DNA of 64,000 bases from Prochlorococcus sp. AG-418-C09 (GCA_003214355.1 QCLS01000001.1:62001-126000); one strand, 5' to 3'; shown: positions 29,706 through 39,125, numbered from the stretch's first letter. Program-made: numbers and translations. Notes: a model not told the origin generated them from the letters alone.

Positions 29706-30497
29706 ATGATTGATATTAAAGACTTTAAAATCAGTCATACTTATAAAAAGGAATTAGAAGAACTGATTAAGGTTTCAAACTTAGCATTAAAGAACTGGGA
29801 TATTAATTGGACTAATTTTCTACAAAATTATATCTTTGAAGAAATATCTATCCAATTAAAGAATCTAAGCGATATTTCTTTTTTTGTTTTTGGAGGGTAT
29901 GAGAATCCAAGCAGAATTAAAGTTGCTTGCTTTAGAACATCTCTTGCTCCATCTTCAAAAGATTTAATCAACTCATTCCCAGGAGAAGGTATTGATATTA
30001 GAGGTAATTTCTTATTTGATAATGCAAATCAAACTGATTTTCGAAACTTCATAATGCGATTCAATTTAAAAGAAAATGAAATTGGAGATATTTGGACATT
30101 GGGAGATAAGGGTGCTCAAGGGATTATTTCAAAGAACAGTTTAAATTTAATTAAAAATGAACCATACTTCTTAAGAGATGTAAAAACCAATTTCAAAATA
30201 GTTAGATTAGACGAGCTAAAAACTCCAATCATAAGAACTAAGAAGTTAATCAATACTGTAGAGGCATCTGTCCGATTAGATGCAATAGCATCAGCAGGTT
30301 TTAGAATATCCAGAAATAAAATATGTGATCGAATTAAGAATGGTCTACTAATCTTAAATGGGGAGAAAGTTAATAAATCTACTATTTCCTTAAAAGTTGG
30401 AGACAAAATAATACTTGAGAACAAGGGCTTTGTTGAAATATTAGAAATGGAGAAAACTAAAAGGGAACGATGGAAAATTAAATTAATTAAAAAATGA
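29706..30497 (+). CDS. Photosystem II S4 domain protein (YlmH-like)
   Basis: A 263-residue RNA-binding protein. The C-terminal S4 domain (SVRLDAIASAGFRISRNKI) follows a YlmH-type N-terminal region. Cyanobacterial and plastid members of this family are annotated as photosystem II S4 domain proteins. Its ATG starts immediately after the stop of the upstream membrane protein gene. The precise RNA target is not known from the sequence. Confidence 0.85.
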   Translation: MIDIKDFKISHTYKKELEELIKVSNLALKNWDINWTNFLQNYIFEEISIQLKNLSDISFFVFGGYENPSRIKVACFRTSLAPSSKDLINSFPGEGIDIRGNFLFDNANQTDFRNFIMRFNLKENEIGDIWTLGDKGAQGIISKNSLNLIKNEPYFLRDVKTNFKIVRLDELKTPIIRTKKLINTVEASVRLDAIASAGFRISRNKICDRIKNGLLILNGEKVNKSTISLKVGDKIILENKGFVEILEMEKTKRERWKIKLIKK

Positions 30498-30555
30498 ATC
30501 CATGAACTGCTATTTTATATAAAGCACATATTACTTTTTGGATTATTAAAGACAA

Positions 30556-30627
<72 letters not shown>

Positions 30628-30709
30628 TTATAAAATTGAAAGAATTGATAACTATATTTACGCCATCCTATTCCACGAACAAATATTTATTATCCTAAAT
30701 TAGTAATAA

Positions 30710-31327
30710 ATGAAATTAAATCAAATTATAAATTTGCATAAAGGTCTTACCCCCTTGGTGGTTGTAATTCTAATGTTAATCTATAAAAACTTTTCTCTAC
30801 CAGCTTACGTTTATCTCTCGCTTCACGGAACATACGGTATTTTATGGTTGCTAAAAGAAAGAATTTTTCCAGACCCATATTTCAAAGAGGAAATTAACCT
30901 TTCCACCTCCTTAGCAGGTTTTATATTTCTTGGCAGTTATTGGATAGCTCCATATATTCTAATATCCTCCCAAAAATTAGTCCCAATTCCAGTTATTGCG
31001 ATTTGTATTTCTTTAAATATTTTTGGTGTTTTTCTTCACTTTGCAAGCGATGCTCAAAAATTCTTTACTTTAAAATTACAAAAAGAACTTATTAAAGATG
31101 GGTTTTTCAAAAATATCAGAAATACAAATTATTTAGGAGAAATTATTATATATCTCTCTTTCGCTCTACTATCATTAAATATTATCCCCTTTCTAATCTT
31201 AGCTATTTTCTTCTTTATTGTGTTCTTACCAAGAATGTATAAAAAAGATAAGTCCCTATCGAAATACAAAGCATTTAAGGAATATAAAAATAAAAGCGGT
31301 TTATTATTTCCAAAAATGAATGGATAA
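30710..31327 (+). CDS. Membrane protein, isoprenylcysteine methyltransferase/DUF1295-like
   Basis: A 205-residue protein with about five hydrophobic helices and a C-terminal segment (DGFFKNIRNTNYLGEIIIY, then FLPRMYKKDKSLSKYKAFKEY) typical of the ICMT / steroid 5-alpha-reductase-like fold. In that fold this part binds SAM or NADPH. The substrate is unknown. The stop overlaps the next gene start by 8 bases, so translation of the pair is probably coupled. Confidence 0.7.
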   Translation: MKLNQIINLHKGLTPLVVVILMLIYKNFSLPAYVYLSLHGTYGILWLLKERIFPDPYFKEEINLSTSLAGFIFLGSYWIAPYILISSQKLVPIPVIAICISLNIFGVFLHFASDAQKFFTLKLQKELIKDGFFKNIRNTNYLGEIIIYLSFALLSLNIIPFLILAIFFFIVFLPRMYKKDKSLSKYKAFKEYKNKSGLLFPKMNG

Positions 31328-31865
31328 AACTGGAATACCTCAATGGAGACAAATACTAAAATCTGCCCAAAAAAAGGAAGGGCATATTCCCTCAAGTAAA
31401 TGGATACAACTTGCCACGATCAACGAAAACCAGGAACCAAGATTAAGAACAGTTGTCTTTAGAGAGTGGATAGATAATACGTCTTTTATTATTTTTACAG
31501 ATAGAAGGAGTGAAAAAGTAATTGAAATAAAAGAAAATAAAAGTGTAGAAATTTTATGGCTTTTCTCCAAAAGTAAATCTCAATTCAGATTTAAAGGAAA
31601 AGCAGAATTTATAAATGATAATAAGAACTATTGGAAAAACCTTTCTGAAAAGTCTAAACATAAATGGTTTTGGCCTCATCCAGGAAAAAAAAGAGATGAA
31701 TTTTCTTTAAATAATATTTCTTTAAAGTCCATTGCTCCTTATAATTTCCTAGTCATTAAAATAAATATTGAAATTACAGAGCTATTAGAACTAACTAAAC
31801 CCTTTCATAAAAGATATTTATGGAGTAAAGATAATAATTGGAAATTGATTGAATTAAATCCGTAA
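31320..31865 (+). CDS. PPOX-class FMN-dependent protein (Alr4036-like)
   Basis: A 181-residue pyridoxamine-phosphate-oxidase-like split-barrel protein. QLATINENQEPRLRTVVFREW followed by FTDRRSEKVIEI is the FMN-binding half, and FWPHPGKKRDEFSLN near the C-terminus is characteristic of the cyanobacterial Alr4036 group. The substrate is unknown; a redox role on small molecules is an inference from the family. It overlaps the upstream membrane gene. Confidence 0.82.
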   Translation: MDKTGIPQWRQILKSAQKKEGHIPSSKWIQLATINENQEPRLRTVVFREWIDNTSFIIFTDRRSEKVIEIKENKSVEILWLFSKSKSQFRFKGKAEFINDNKNYWKNLSEKSKHKWFWPHPGKKRDEFSLNNISLKSIAPYNFLVIKINIEITELLELTKPFHKRYLWSKDNNWKLIELNP

Positions 31866-31939
31866 ATATTTCTATTTTGTTTCTAAACAGTTGCAAACAA
31901 GTTAGCTTGAGTCAGATTAAGTTAAAAGTTTGAGGTGGT

Positions 31940-32113
31940 ATGAACTTTAGTTTGATTTATGAAAATCATTTTCTTATACTTCTTTGGGTTACAACTATTG
32001 GTTTATTTATAAGTTTAACTGAAGCAACTTTAAGAATCAAATATGAGAAATCGTTAGAGATCAAAAAAAGGAACTTACTAATTAAATCTCTTTATCCAAA
32101 AAAACTAGCTTGA
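31940..32113 (+). CDS. Small membrane protein, 57 aa
   Basis: A hand-found reading frame preceded by a good ribosome-binding site (GAGGTGGT directly before ATG). One hydrophobic helix (FLILLWVTTIGLFISL) is followed by a basic tail (KKRNLLIKSLYPKKLA). Its end overlaps the end of the convergent doxX-like gene by 9 bases. Function unknown. Confidence 0.6.
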   Translation: MNFSLIYENHFLILLWVTTIGLFISLTEATLRIKYEKSLEIKKRNLLIKSLYPKKLA

Positions 32114-32659
32114 AATATCAGAAAGAAGGTTATCTTGCAAAAACTGAAAAAAGCCTTCTTTCTTCTCTGTGTCATTATTTAGATTATTTTTTGGTTGAAA
32201 ATTATTAATTGTATTAGTTTCATTAATGTTATTTTCTTCAGATTTTAAAGTTCTAATAATTACTTCATCTATTGAGAAATTACCTGGACCTGAGAGTGCA
32301 ATGCATGACGATGAAGCAAAATACAACAAAAGTAATTCCAACAAAAATATGTTAAATCCAGAAGTTATCAAGGCATGATAAATGGCAACTGAAATAGTAC
32401 CCATGATTGCTAGAGCACCAAACCTTGTTGCAAGTCCTATTATTAAAAGCCAGCTTCCACCTATCTCTGAAAAAGCAGCTATGTATGATAAGAAAATCGG
32501 GAAAGGTAGATGAAGAGGCCTTACAAAAGCATCAGCAAAATTCTCTATATTAGCCAACTTCTCATATCCATGATGGATTAAAACAGTGCCAGTAATAACT
32601 CTGAGGAGCAACAAAGCTGTATCTTTGCTGATTGATTTTGTGAGGATTGTAGTAAGCAC
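32105..32659 (-). CDS. DoxX family membrane protein
   Basis: A 184-residue protein with four hydrophobic helices and the family features LLLLRVITGTVLIHHGYEKL near the start and FSEIGGSWLLIIGLATRFGA in the middle. DoxX-like proteins are membrane components linked to redox or sulfur stress in other bacteria. The C-terminal tail of about 55 residues is Asn/Glu-rich and non-conserved in look. Confidence 0.85.
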   Translation of the reverse strand: MLTTILTKSISKDTALLLLRVITGTVLIHHGYEKLANIENFADAFVRPLHLPFPIFLSYIAAFSEIGGSWLLIIGLATRFGALAIMGTISVAIYHALITSGFNIFLLELLLLYFASSSCIALSGPGNFSIDEVIIRTLKSEENNINETNTINNFQPKNNLNNDTEKKEGFFQFLQDNLLSDISS

Positions 32660-32827
32660 TATTTAATATATTTCTTAAGTAAAAATAACTATTGTAATAA
32701 TCCATCGTGGATATAAAACCGAAACTTGTCGTTAATTAAGTATTTATACTTAGACTGATAGATCATTTCGGGCAAATAACCTTTAAATTTACTCTCAGCG
32801 CATGAAAATAAATATTATTAAAAATAT

Positions 32828-33970
32828 TTACCAAACCATTTTCTCAATATATTTATTAATACTAGGAATATTCTCTTTAAACTTAAAAAAACCTTTCTTG
32901 GCAAATTTCCAAGCATATAAATCTGGAGAACGGACTAGATTATGAATGGTTATATTATTTTTTAATTTATATTTCTTTATAAAATTTAAATTCTCCCCAA
33001 CACAAGGATAAAGCAAATCAAATTGATTCTTATTTTTTGAATAAATGAGAAATTCTTTAGAGTTTATTAGTTTAATATTAGAGACTTTTTTTGCGAATTC
33101 CAAAACTATTTCTCTTTTAAAATTCATAACATTCTCAGATAACTTAATATCTCTAACTTGATTTTCTAAAAGGACTAAAAATACATTCCTATAGTTCTTA
33201 AAAACATTTCTAAGCGTTTCAATATTAAGATCATTCTCAAAAATAATTAATTCATCTGATTTTTGAGACATATCTGCACTGAATATTTCTTCTGAGGGGG
33301 GTGCTTCATATTTATCTAAAATATTAATTTTTTTATTATGAATAGATTTTACGTAGAATCTTTCATTAGAGAATTTAATCAAATTTTCTGGAGTAAAGAA
33401 ATATTGTTTCCCTTTAGTTTGTAGCCCAGCAACCCACCTCCAACTTAGGAGATTTGAAGCTGCATCTCCATCATATAAATGCTCAAAGAAAAGTTTTGCC
33501 CCTAATTCCCAGGGTAGACCTAGATTGAATATCCATGTACTAGCGAACCACATCCTCGTATGATTATGCAAATAGTTAAATTCCCTAAGTTCAAATATCC
33601 AAGAATTAAAAAATGATAAGTTTGTTTTACCTTCTAAAGCCAAGCTATAAAGTTCCTTATCATAGTTTTTAGTTTCAATTGACAGGAAATGCTCCCATAA
33701 TGATGGATTATGCTCTAACCAGCCTTTCCAATAAATACGCCAATATATCTCTTCAATAAATTTGTTTACTTTATTAATTTCATAATTATTTTGTAATTCT
33801 TTTATGAGTTTAAACTCAAATAATATTCTATGGGTAATAAATGGCGAAAGTTTAGAGACTGCAGATTCCTCATAAGGTCCATAATCATAATTCCTTTTAA
33901 AGCTATATTCTAAAACTTTTTTATCCAAAAAATTCTTCCAGCTAATCTCTGCCTCTAAAAAATTAGACAT
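32828..33970 (-). CDS. Photolyase/cryptochrome-like FAD-binding protein, unusual domain order
   Basis: The first 215 residues match the FAD-binding helical domain of photolyases: SKLSPFITHRIL, the EIYWRIYWKGWLE helix, NHTRMWFASTWIFNLGLPWE, and the flavin loop DGDAASNLLSWRWVAG. The usual N-terminal antenna-binding alpha/beta domain is absent. Instead, residues from about 240 on (DELIIFENDLNIETLRN, then NVFLVLLEN) resemble its first strands. The protein may thus be rearranged, with repair or photoreceptor function unproven. Length is 380 residues. Confidence 0.75.
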   Translation of the reverse strand: MSNFLEAEISWKNFLDKKVLEYSFKRNYDYGPYEESAVSKLSPFITHRILFEFKLIKELQNNYEINKVNKFIEEIYWRIYWKGWLEHNPSLWEHFLSIETKNYDKELYSLALEGKTNLSFFNSWIFELREFNYLHNHTRMWFASTWIFNLGLPWELGAKLFFEHLYDGDAASNLLSWRWVAGLQTKGKQYFFTPENLIKFSNERFYVKSIHNKKINILDKYEAPPSEEIFSADMSQKSDELIIFENDLNIETLRNVFKNYRNVFLVLLENQVRDIKLSENVMNFKREIVLEFAKKVSNIKLINSKEFLIYSKNKNQFDLLYPCVGENLNFIKKYKLKNNITIHNLVRSPDLYAWKFAKKGFFKFKENIPSINKYIEKMVW

Positions 33971-34229
33971 TTTAGGAATAATCTCAAATAGTATTAATAA
34001 AATTAATATTAAATAAATAATTATTTATTTGAATAAATTTTGGAAAAATACTTGAAATTTATTTAGACATTAATTTGGATCATTTTATACTTTTCACAAA
34101 GACTCTACCGTAGGAGAATAAGAGTTATGGATTTTATCTTTCGTTGAAATCTAAATTAAAGAATCTTAAAACATCTTTTAAATTCTAATAAATATTAATC
34201 CATTAATCGCAAAAGAAGTTATTTCCATT

Positions 34230-34979
34230 ATGAGAAATGCACTGGAAAATAAAATCAAGTACCTTGACGAGCAGTACAGAATAGGGAATGCATTAATATC
34301 CGATAAAGCATTTGATCAACTTGAAAGAAATCTATTAAGAAAAGAAGCTTCCTGTGATTACTTTATTGAAAAAAATCATTTGTGTCTCCCTGGAATAGCA
34401 AATTTAGACTATAAACAATTTTTAAATACTTTACTAAAGAATACGAGATTAAGTATTGAACCCAAAATAGATGGTTGCGCTATTGCAATCTATTATAAAA
34501 ATGGCAAATTTAACAGAGCTATATCAAGAAAAGGATCAGATGTATCAAACAAAATTATACAGATTCCACACGTACCCGATTCGATTCCTGTCAAACGAGA
34601 TTTTCAAGTTAGGGGAGAGCTCTACATTGCAAATCCAGCTTCCTCATTTTCCCAAAGAATTACAAGCCAATACCTTTCTAATCAAAAAGTATCTGGAGAA
34701 GATTTCTGCTTTTGCTGTTTCCAAATACTTAATGGAAGACTTAACCAATATGAAACCCTTAATTATCTTAAAAAATGTGGTTTCAGCACCCCTCAAAGTT
34801 ACTTCACTAATTTTACAAGCCAAGTCGAGATTTTTAGAAATAAATGGTTAAGCGGAGAACTGTTTACAAATTATCCTACTGATGGAATAGTTATTAAAGT
34901 CAACAGTAGGAAATTACAGCTGCTTAGAGAAAAAAGTAACAGCGAATATAGAGATTGGCAATATGCCATTAAAAAATAG
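34230..34979 (+). CDS. Stand-alone NAD+-dependent DNA ligase adenylation module
   Basis: A 249-residue protein equal to domain Ia plus the nucleotidyltransferase domain of LigA. The N-terminal YRIGNALISDKAFDQLERNL is the Ia NMN-binding pattern. EPKIDG gives the adenylated Lys79, and RKGSD, VRGELYI and DGIVIKV (Lys223) are the following motifs. The protein stops with WQYAIKK, which looks like motif V. The OB fold, zinc finger, helix-hairpin-helix and BRCT domains are absent. It may self-adenylate but needs partners to ligate, or it may modify another substrate. Confidence 0.82.
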   Translation: MRNALENKIKYLDEQYRIGNALISDKAFDQLERNLLRKEASCDYFIEKNHLCLPGIANLDYKQFLNTLLKNTRLSIEPKIDGCAIAIYYKNGKFNRAISRKGSDVSNKIIQIPHVPDSIPVKRDFQVRGELYIANPASSFSQRITSQYLSNQKVSGEDFCFCCFQILNGRLNQYETLNYLKKCGFSTPQSYFTNFTSQVEIFRNKWLSGELFTNYPTDGIVIKVNSRKLQLLREKSNSEYRDWQYAIKK

Positions 34980-35148
34980 TCTTTTCAGGCAAGGGTTAAA
35001 AAACACTTAGATAAATCTTAATTAATCTATGAAGATTTCTAAGAAAAAAGGAGTCAAAATTTGTTTGTATCTTTCCACGAATTTTTGCGAGTTTATTTAT
35101 TATTAGTAAAAGTCCCCGACTCAAAAGAGGAAAACAATAGAGATTATT

Positions 35149-36072
35149 TTGCTAAGTAACGCTACCAACTCGAAGACAAAATGGGATATAACTGATATTC
35201 CCTTTCTCACAGGAAAATATGCTCTCATAACTGGTGCAAACAGTGGTATAGGATATTGCACTGCTAAGGCCCTAGCAAAAAAAGGTTGTAATGTAATATT
35301 AGCTTGTAGATCTCTAAGGAAATCTGAAGAGGCTAAATCAAAATTACAAAATCTAATTCCTGATTCAAAGTTAATTCCTTTAGAACTTGATCTTTCCGAT
35401 TTTAAAAATGTATCTAATAAATCAAATGAAATCTTAAATGATTTTGAACATATTGATTTATTAATAAATAATGCTGGAATTATGCATCCTCCAAAAACTT
35501 TAAATGCACAGGGATATGAAATTCAATTTGCTGTAAATCATTTGGCACATATGTTATTAACCCTTAAATTATTGCCAATAATAGAAAATTCTGATGATTC
35601 CAGAGTGGTTACAATAACTTCTGGGGCGCAATTTTTTGGCAAAGTTGGCTGGAGTAATCTAAAAGCAGAAAATTATAATAAGTGGGAATCTTATGCTAAT
35701 AGTAAATTAGCAAACATTATGTTTGCTGTAGAACTTCACAACAGAATAGATACACAAAAAACCTCCTCATTAGCTGCCCATCCGGGTATTGCAAAAACAA
35801 ATCTTTTTACTGCACAGAAGCCAAAGCCAAATTTTCTTGAATCTATTTCATTAGATATTTTTTCTCCACTTTTCCAATCTGCAGAAATGGGTTCACTCCC
35901 TCAGCTATTCGCTGCTACATCACCATCAGCAAAAAGTGGTGAACATTATGGTCCTAAATATAACTTCAGAGGAAATCCCAAATTATCCCCAACTGCTAGA
36001 GCAGCTACAAATTCAAATGAAAGAAAAAAACTTTGGAATTTAAGCGAAGAAATTATTCATAATTTTATTTAG
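35149..36072 (+). CDS. Short-chain dehydrogenase/reductase
   Basis: A 307-residue SDR with a TTG start. The cofactor loop TGANSGIGYCTAKALAKKG, NNAGIMHPP and the catalytic YANSKLAN (Tyr-X-X-X-Lys) are intact. The overall pattern resembles the retinol-dehydrogenase/protochlorophyllide-reductase-like SDR group, but the substrate cannot be told. Its 3' end overlaps the convergent small gene by 8 bases. Confidence 0.88.
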   Translation: MLSNATNSKTKWDITDIPFLTGKYALITGANSGIGYCTAKALAKKGCNVILACRSLRKSEEAKSKLQNLIPDSKLIPLELDLSDFKNVSNKSNEILNDFEHIDLLINNAGIMHPPKTLNAQGYEIQFAVNHLAHMLLTLKLLPIIENSDDSRVVTITSGAQFFGKVGWSNLKAENYNKWESYANSKLANIMFAVELHNRIDTQKTSSLAAHPGIAKTNLFTAQKPKPNFLESISLDIFSPLFQSAEMGSLPQLFAATSPSAKSGEHYGPKYNFRGNPKLSPTARAATNSNERKKLWNLSEEIIHNFI

Positions 36073-36331
36073 ATTTATTTTGCAATTTGACCAACCTCAA
36101 AAAATATTTAAGCACTTGTAGTTCACTCTCAGAAAGTGTCATAAATACTTTTAAATCTTCGTAACTGTCGTAATTAAAATCTTTAGCTATTTCTAGCAAC
36201 CGAATTTGATTTTCCTCAATAAATCTTTCCGCAACGAAAGAAGGCTGCAATCCATTATCTATCAAGTCTCCAGGACAATAATCCTTCCAAGTCTCATAAA
36301 ACCATTCAAACCAATCTTCACTATTATTCAT
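36065..36331 (-). CDS. Small acidic hypothetical protein (related to 49645 gene)
   Basis: An 88-residue acidic, Trp-rich protein (DWFEWFYETWKDYCPGD). The pattern W-x-x-W, T-x-W-x-x-Y, then VAERF and DFNYDSYEDL is repeated in the protein at 49645-49986, so the two look like distant paralogues. No known domain. Function unknown. Confidence 0.6.
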   Translation of the reverse strand: MNNSEDWFEWFYETWKDYCPGDLIDNGLQPSFVAERFIEENQIRLLEIAKDFNYDSYEDLKVFMTLSESELQVLKYFLRLVKLQNKSK

Positions 36332-36343
36332 AAGAAATAAGTC

Positions 36344-36604
36344 TCAAGTTTTCTTAGATTTTGGAAATAGAAATAAACCTGATATTAATGCCAAAAGGCT
36401 TGAAATCCCAATTACTGGAGAGTAAAAGGGCTGTAAATTTAATATTAAGAAATTTCCTGTATGCATTTTTAATATCCAAATAGCATCAATATCTAGAAGG
36501 ATAAGTAGAGAGTACATACTCCCAGTTATTAAGGTTATAAGAAGGGGCAAGAACGCAACAATTGTAAGACGTCTATGAATAATTCTAGATTGTGTTGTGG
36601 GCAT
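36344..36604 (-). CDS. Small two-helix membrane protein (PepSY-TM-like)
   Basis: An 86-residue protein starting MPTTQSRIIHRRL with two hydrophobic segments (LTIVAFLPLLITLITGSMY and VIGISSLLALISGLFLF). The N-terminal R-x-x-H-R-x-L and the MHTGN motif resemble the membrane part of PepSY-associated proteins. It is followed on the same strand by the DUF3721 gene's region at the other side and preceded closely by it (10 bases). Confidence 0.6.
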   Translation of the reverse strand: MPTTQSRIIHRRLTIVAFLPLLITLITGSMYSLLILLDIDAIWILKMHTGNFLILNLQPFYSPVIGISSLLALISGLFLFPKSKKT

Positions 36605-36613
36605 AAAACTAAC

Positions 36614-36853
36614 TTAGTTCTTCATTAAATACTCGTGTAGTACTTTTTCGTTTATACAAGGCATCCATAAGTCACCTATTTTAAAAGCACCCTCACAGCC
36701 TAATTCTCTTGCCTTCAACATAGCCTCATCCTCACTTTTATAAATACCTTTATAGTGAGAATATAATTTAGGAATATGAATTAATAAAAACAATATTACG
36801 GGTATCAACTTTAAAAATTTATATCCTCTAATTGATTTATTAAAAGAGTTCAT
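36614..36853 (-). CDS. DUF3721 domain protein
   Basis: From ATG 36853 (MNSFNKSIRGYKF) it gives 79 residues: one N-terminal hydrophobic helix (LIPVILFLLIHI) and a DUF3721 domain recognisable as YKSEDEAMLKARELGCEG followed by GDLWMPC. The longer open frame from 36919 has a poor N-terminus and would run almost to the murD start. Probably an exported or membrane-anchored small protein; function unknown. Confidence 0.75.
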   Translation of the reverse strand: MNSFNKSIRGYKFLKLIPVILFLLIHIPKLYSHYKGIYKSEDEAMLKARELGCEGAFKIGDLWMPCINEKVLHEYLMKN

Positions 36854-36931
36854 TAACATTAAATAAATAAAGTTATTTGCTACATAAATATAATATAAAC
36901 AATTCCATACCAAAAACATAAACTTTTACTA

Positions 36932-38329
36932 ATGCAAGAAAATAAAAAAATGAATTTCGTGATTGGGTTGGGTAGATCAGGTTTTTGGGCGGCTAAATAT
37001 TTAAAAGAAACCGGTATGAATGTCACTGTGATAGAGAATAAGACAAATGCAACTTTAGAAGAAACAAAAAAAGAACTAGAACTATTAAGTATCAAAGTAT
37101 TACTCAATCAACCCTTTGAATATAAAACTTTCTCCAATTCAATTCATGATATTGAATCTATAATCTTAAGTCCCGGAATTAATCTGGATAATAAAACAGT
37201 TCTAGATCTAAAGAAATCAGGGGTTAAAATATCAGGAGAAATCAATATTGGATGGGATGCATTAAAACATCTAAATTGGGTGGGAATAACTGGAACTAAT
37301 GGGAAAAGTACAGTAACGCATTTATTAAGCCATATTCTACAATGCAATGACTTTAAAGCCCCCACTGCAGGTAATATTGGCACTCCCTTATGTAAGTATG
37401 CATATGAATGTAATACTAACGACACGAAATTAGATTGGATTGTTGCTGAATTAAGTAGCTACCAACTTGAGATGGGGAAAGAAATAAAACCTAAAATTGG
37501 AATATGGACAACTTTTACTCCTGATCATTTAGAAAGGCATAAAACAATTGAAAATTATTTTAATATTAAGAATAATTTACTCATTCAATCAGAATTTAGG
37601 ATTTATAATTATGACGATAAGCATTTGAGAGAATCAGTCAATATTCTAAGTAAAGGTATTTGGGTAACGACTAGTTGTAAAGAAGAATATATTAATAGAT
37701 GTGATTATTGGATTAATGAAAAAGGGTATATTATTGAGCAAGGTAAAAGTTTATTTAAAATTGATGAATTTAAATTAATTGGACAGCATAATCTGCAGAA
37801 TTTACTACTAGCCATTGCAGCAGTAAGAAAGATAGGTTTGAAGGAAATTGAAATTAAAAAAGCCTTAAAAACATATATACAACTACCTCATAGATTAGAA
37901 ACAATTTATAAGACAAAATCACTTGAAATAATAAATGATAGTAAAGCAACAAACTTTGATTCTTCTATTGCAGGGATTAATTCAGTTAAAGGGAGTCCAA
38001 TCATAATATGTGGGGGAATAATTAAAGATGGAGATAGTAATTCATGGGTTAGTAAAATAAAAGATAAAGCTGATTCGATTTTTCTTTATGGTGAGAGTGC
38101 TAAAACATTGCAATTTTTATTGAAGAAAGGAGGATTCAGAAGAGAAATTTATATTTATAACGATCTCTCCGAACTAATTAATGCAGTTCTCTGCTATGCA
38201 GAGAATAAAAAAATTAAAACTATATTATTTTCCCCGTCCTGCTCTAGTTTTGATCAATTTAAAGACTTTGAGGAAAGAGGGAACCACTTTAAATCAATAG
38301 TTAAAAGATCTTTAAAAAAGAAGACATAA
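36932..38329 (+). CDS. murD: UDP-N-acetylmuramoyl-L-alanine:D-glutamate ligase
   Basis: MurD adds D-glutamate to the peptidoglycan precursor in the cytoplasm. The ATP loop GITGTNGKSTVTHLL, the ELSSYQLE block, PDHLERH and the NDSKATN motif of the C-terminal domain are all present in order. Length 465 residues. It is divergent from the DUF3721 gene. Confidence 0.97.
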   Translation: MQENKKMNFVIGLGRSGFWAAKYLKETGMNVTVIENKTNATLEETKKELELLSIKVLLNQPFEYKTFSNSIHDIESIILSPGINLDNKTVLDLKKSGVKISGEINIGWDALKHLNWVGITGTNGKSTVTHLLSHILQCNDFKAPTAGNIGTPLCKYAYECNTNDTKLDWIVAELSSYQLEMGKEIKPKIGIWTTFTPDHLERHKTIENYFNIKNNLLIQSEFRIYNYDDKHLRESVNILSKGIWVTTSCKEEYINRCDYWINEKGYIIEQGKSLFKIDEFKLIGQHNLQNLLLAIAAVRKIGLKEIEIKKALKTYIQLPHRLETIYKTKSLEIINDSKATNFDSSIAGINSVKGSPIIICGGIIKDGDSNSWVSKIKDKADSIFLYGESAKTLQFLLKKGGFRREIYIYNDLSELINAVLCYAENKKIKTILFSPSCSSFDQFKDFEERGNHFKSIVKRSLKKKT

Positions 38330-38423
38330 TTAAAAATTTTCTTATTGGACGGTCATTACAACCTCACCGAACTGGCTGTTCCCCTTTTGAAGATTGTAGT
38401 TTAGGTTTAAGCAAAAAAAATTC
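38330..38423. other. Short GC-richer spacer, possible terminator or small RNA
   Basis: Between murD and the next gene a block at about 38346-38397 is much richer in G+C than its surroundings. It contains GAAC-TGGCT-GTTC followed by CCCCTTTT, a weak terminator-like hairpin. No reading frame is visible in it. Confidence 0.35.
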
Positions 38424-38735
38424 ATGAACAATTCCAACAATTTACCTAAAGCCATAAGCCATAAGAAATTATCTCATCTACTATCCAACGCGCCAAAGGA
38501 TAAATATTCTCAACATATTTCTTCAGAAATTTACGATTCAGAAGCAGAAAAGATATTACAAGCGATAAATACTTGGGAAGAAAGTACAAAGAATTTAATA
38601 TATCAGATATCGGAAATAAAGCAGAAATCTTTGAAAAATAAATCGTCAAATGCGCTTATTGCCTTAGGAGCAATGGAAGCGCATTTAAATATGGCCATGC
38701 AAGCATTAGGTGCTTTTAAAAACGACCAGAATTAA
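38424..38735 (+). CDS. Hypothetical soluble protein, 103 aa
   Basis: A hydrophilic, probably helical protein with AIGAMEAHLNMAMQALGAF-like alternation at its end (ALGAMEAHLNMAMQALGAF). It has normal codon character and a clear ATG. I do not recognise a family. It stands alone between murD and an AT-rich spacer. Confidence 0.6.
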   Translation: MNNSNNLPKAISHKKLSHLLSNAPKDKYSQHISSEIYDSEAEKILQAINTWEESTKNLIYQISEIKQKSLKNKSSNALIALGAMEAHLNMAMQALGAFKNDQN

Positions 38736-38898
38736 ATTTAATTATAAATTTCTTTCATTGAAAATTAAATTTATTTTTGAATCCAACCATTGATTCTTGG
38801 TAATAAATAACTGTTGAGATCTATTTATTGTAAATTCTAAAAACTATTCTTAATTGTCTTAGTTTTACGAGAAATTGAATAAAAATTATTTTACAGAT

Positions 38899-39045
38899 TT
38901 AAATATTTATTTTCTCTTCAGTTTTATTAGCTTTTAACAATATCTTTTTAGCTTCTTCTCTCGTTAAGCATTTTTCTGCCTTAACCTGTAAATTATTTAA
39001 CTTTTTATGTTGTTTTGAAATGTTCAAAAATTTTTTTTGTATCAA
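38899..39045 (-). CDS. Possible very small basic protein (48 aa)
   Basis: The minus strand encodes a Lys-rich helix-forming peptide containing VKAEKCLTREEAKKILLKA, with a TTG at 39045 as the only plausible start. The heptad-like Leu/Ala spacing and the lack of rare stops make it protein-like, but no ribosome-binding site is evident. Confidence 0.35.
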   Translation of the reverse strand: MIQKKFLNISKQHKKLNNLQVKAEKCLTREEAKKILLKANKTEEKINI

Positions 39046-39125
39046 TTTATAATAACATAAAAATTTTAAAAAGTATAGCCATTACTACTTAATCTAATGA
39101 TCTATTAATTCAACATTGATTACTC

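Noticed and set aside
34471-34851. 126-codon frame inside the ligase-like gene
   Set aside because: Alternative frame of a gene whose catalytic motifs are all in the other frame.
38340-38400. SRP or 6S RNA in the GC-richer spacer after murD
   Set aside because: The conserved SRP tetraloop segment and the 6S bubble could not be found.
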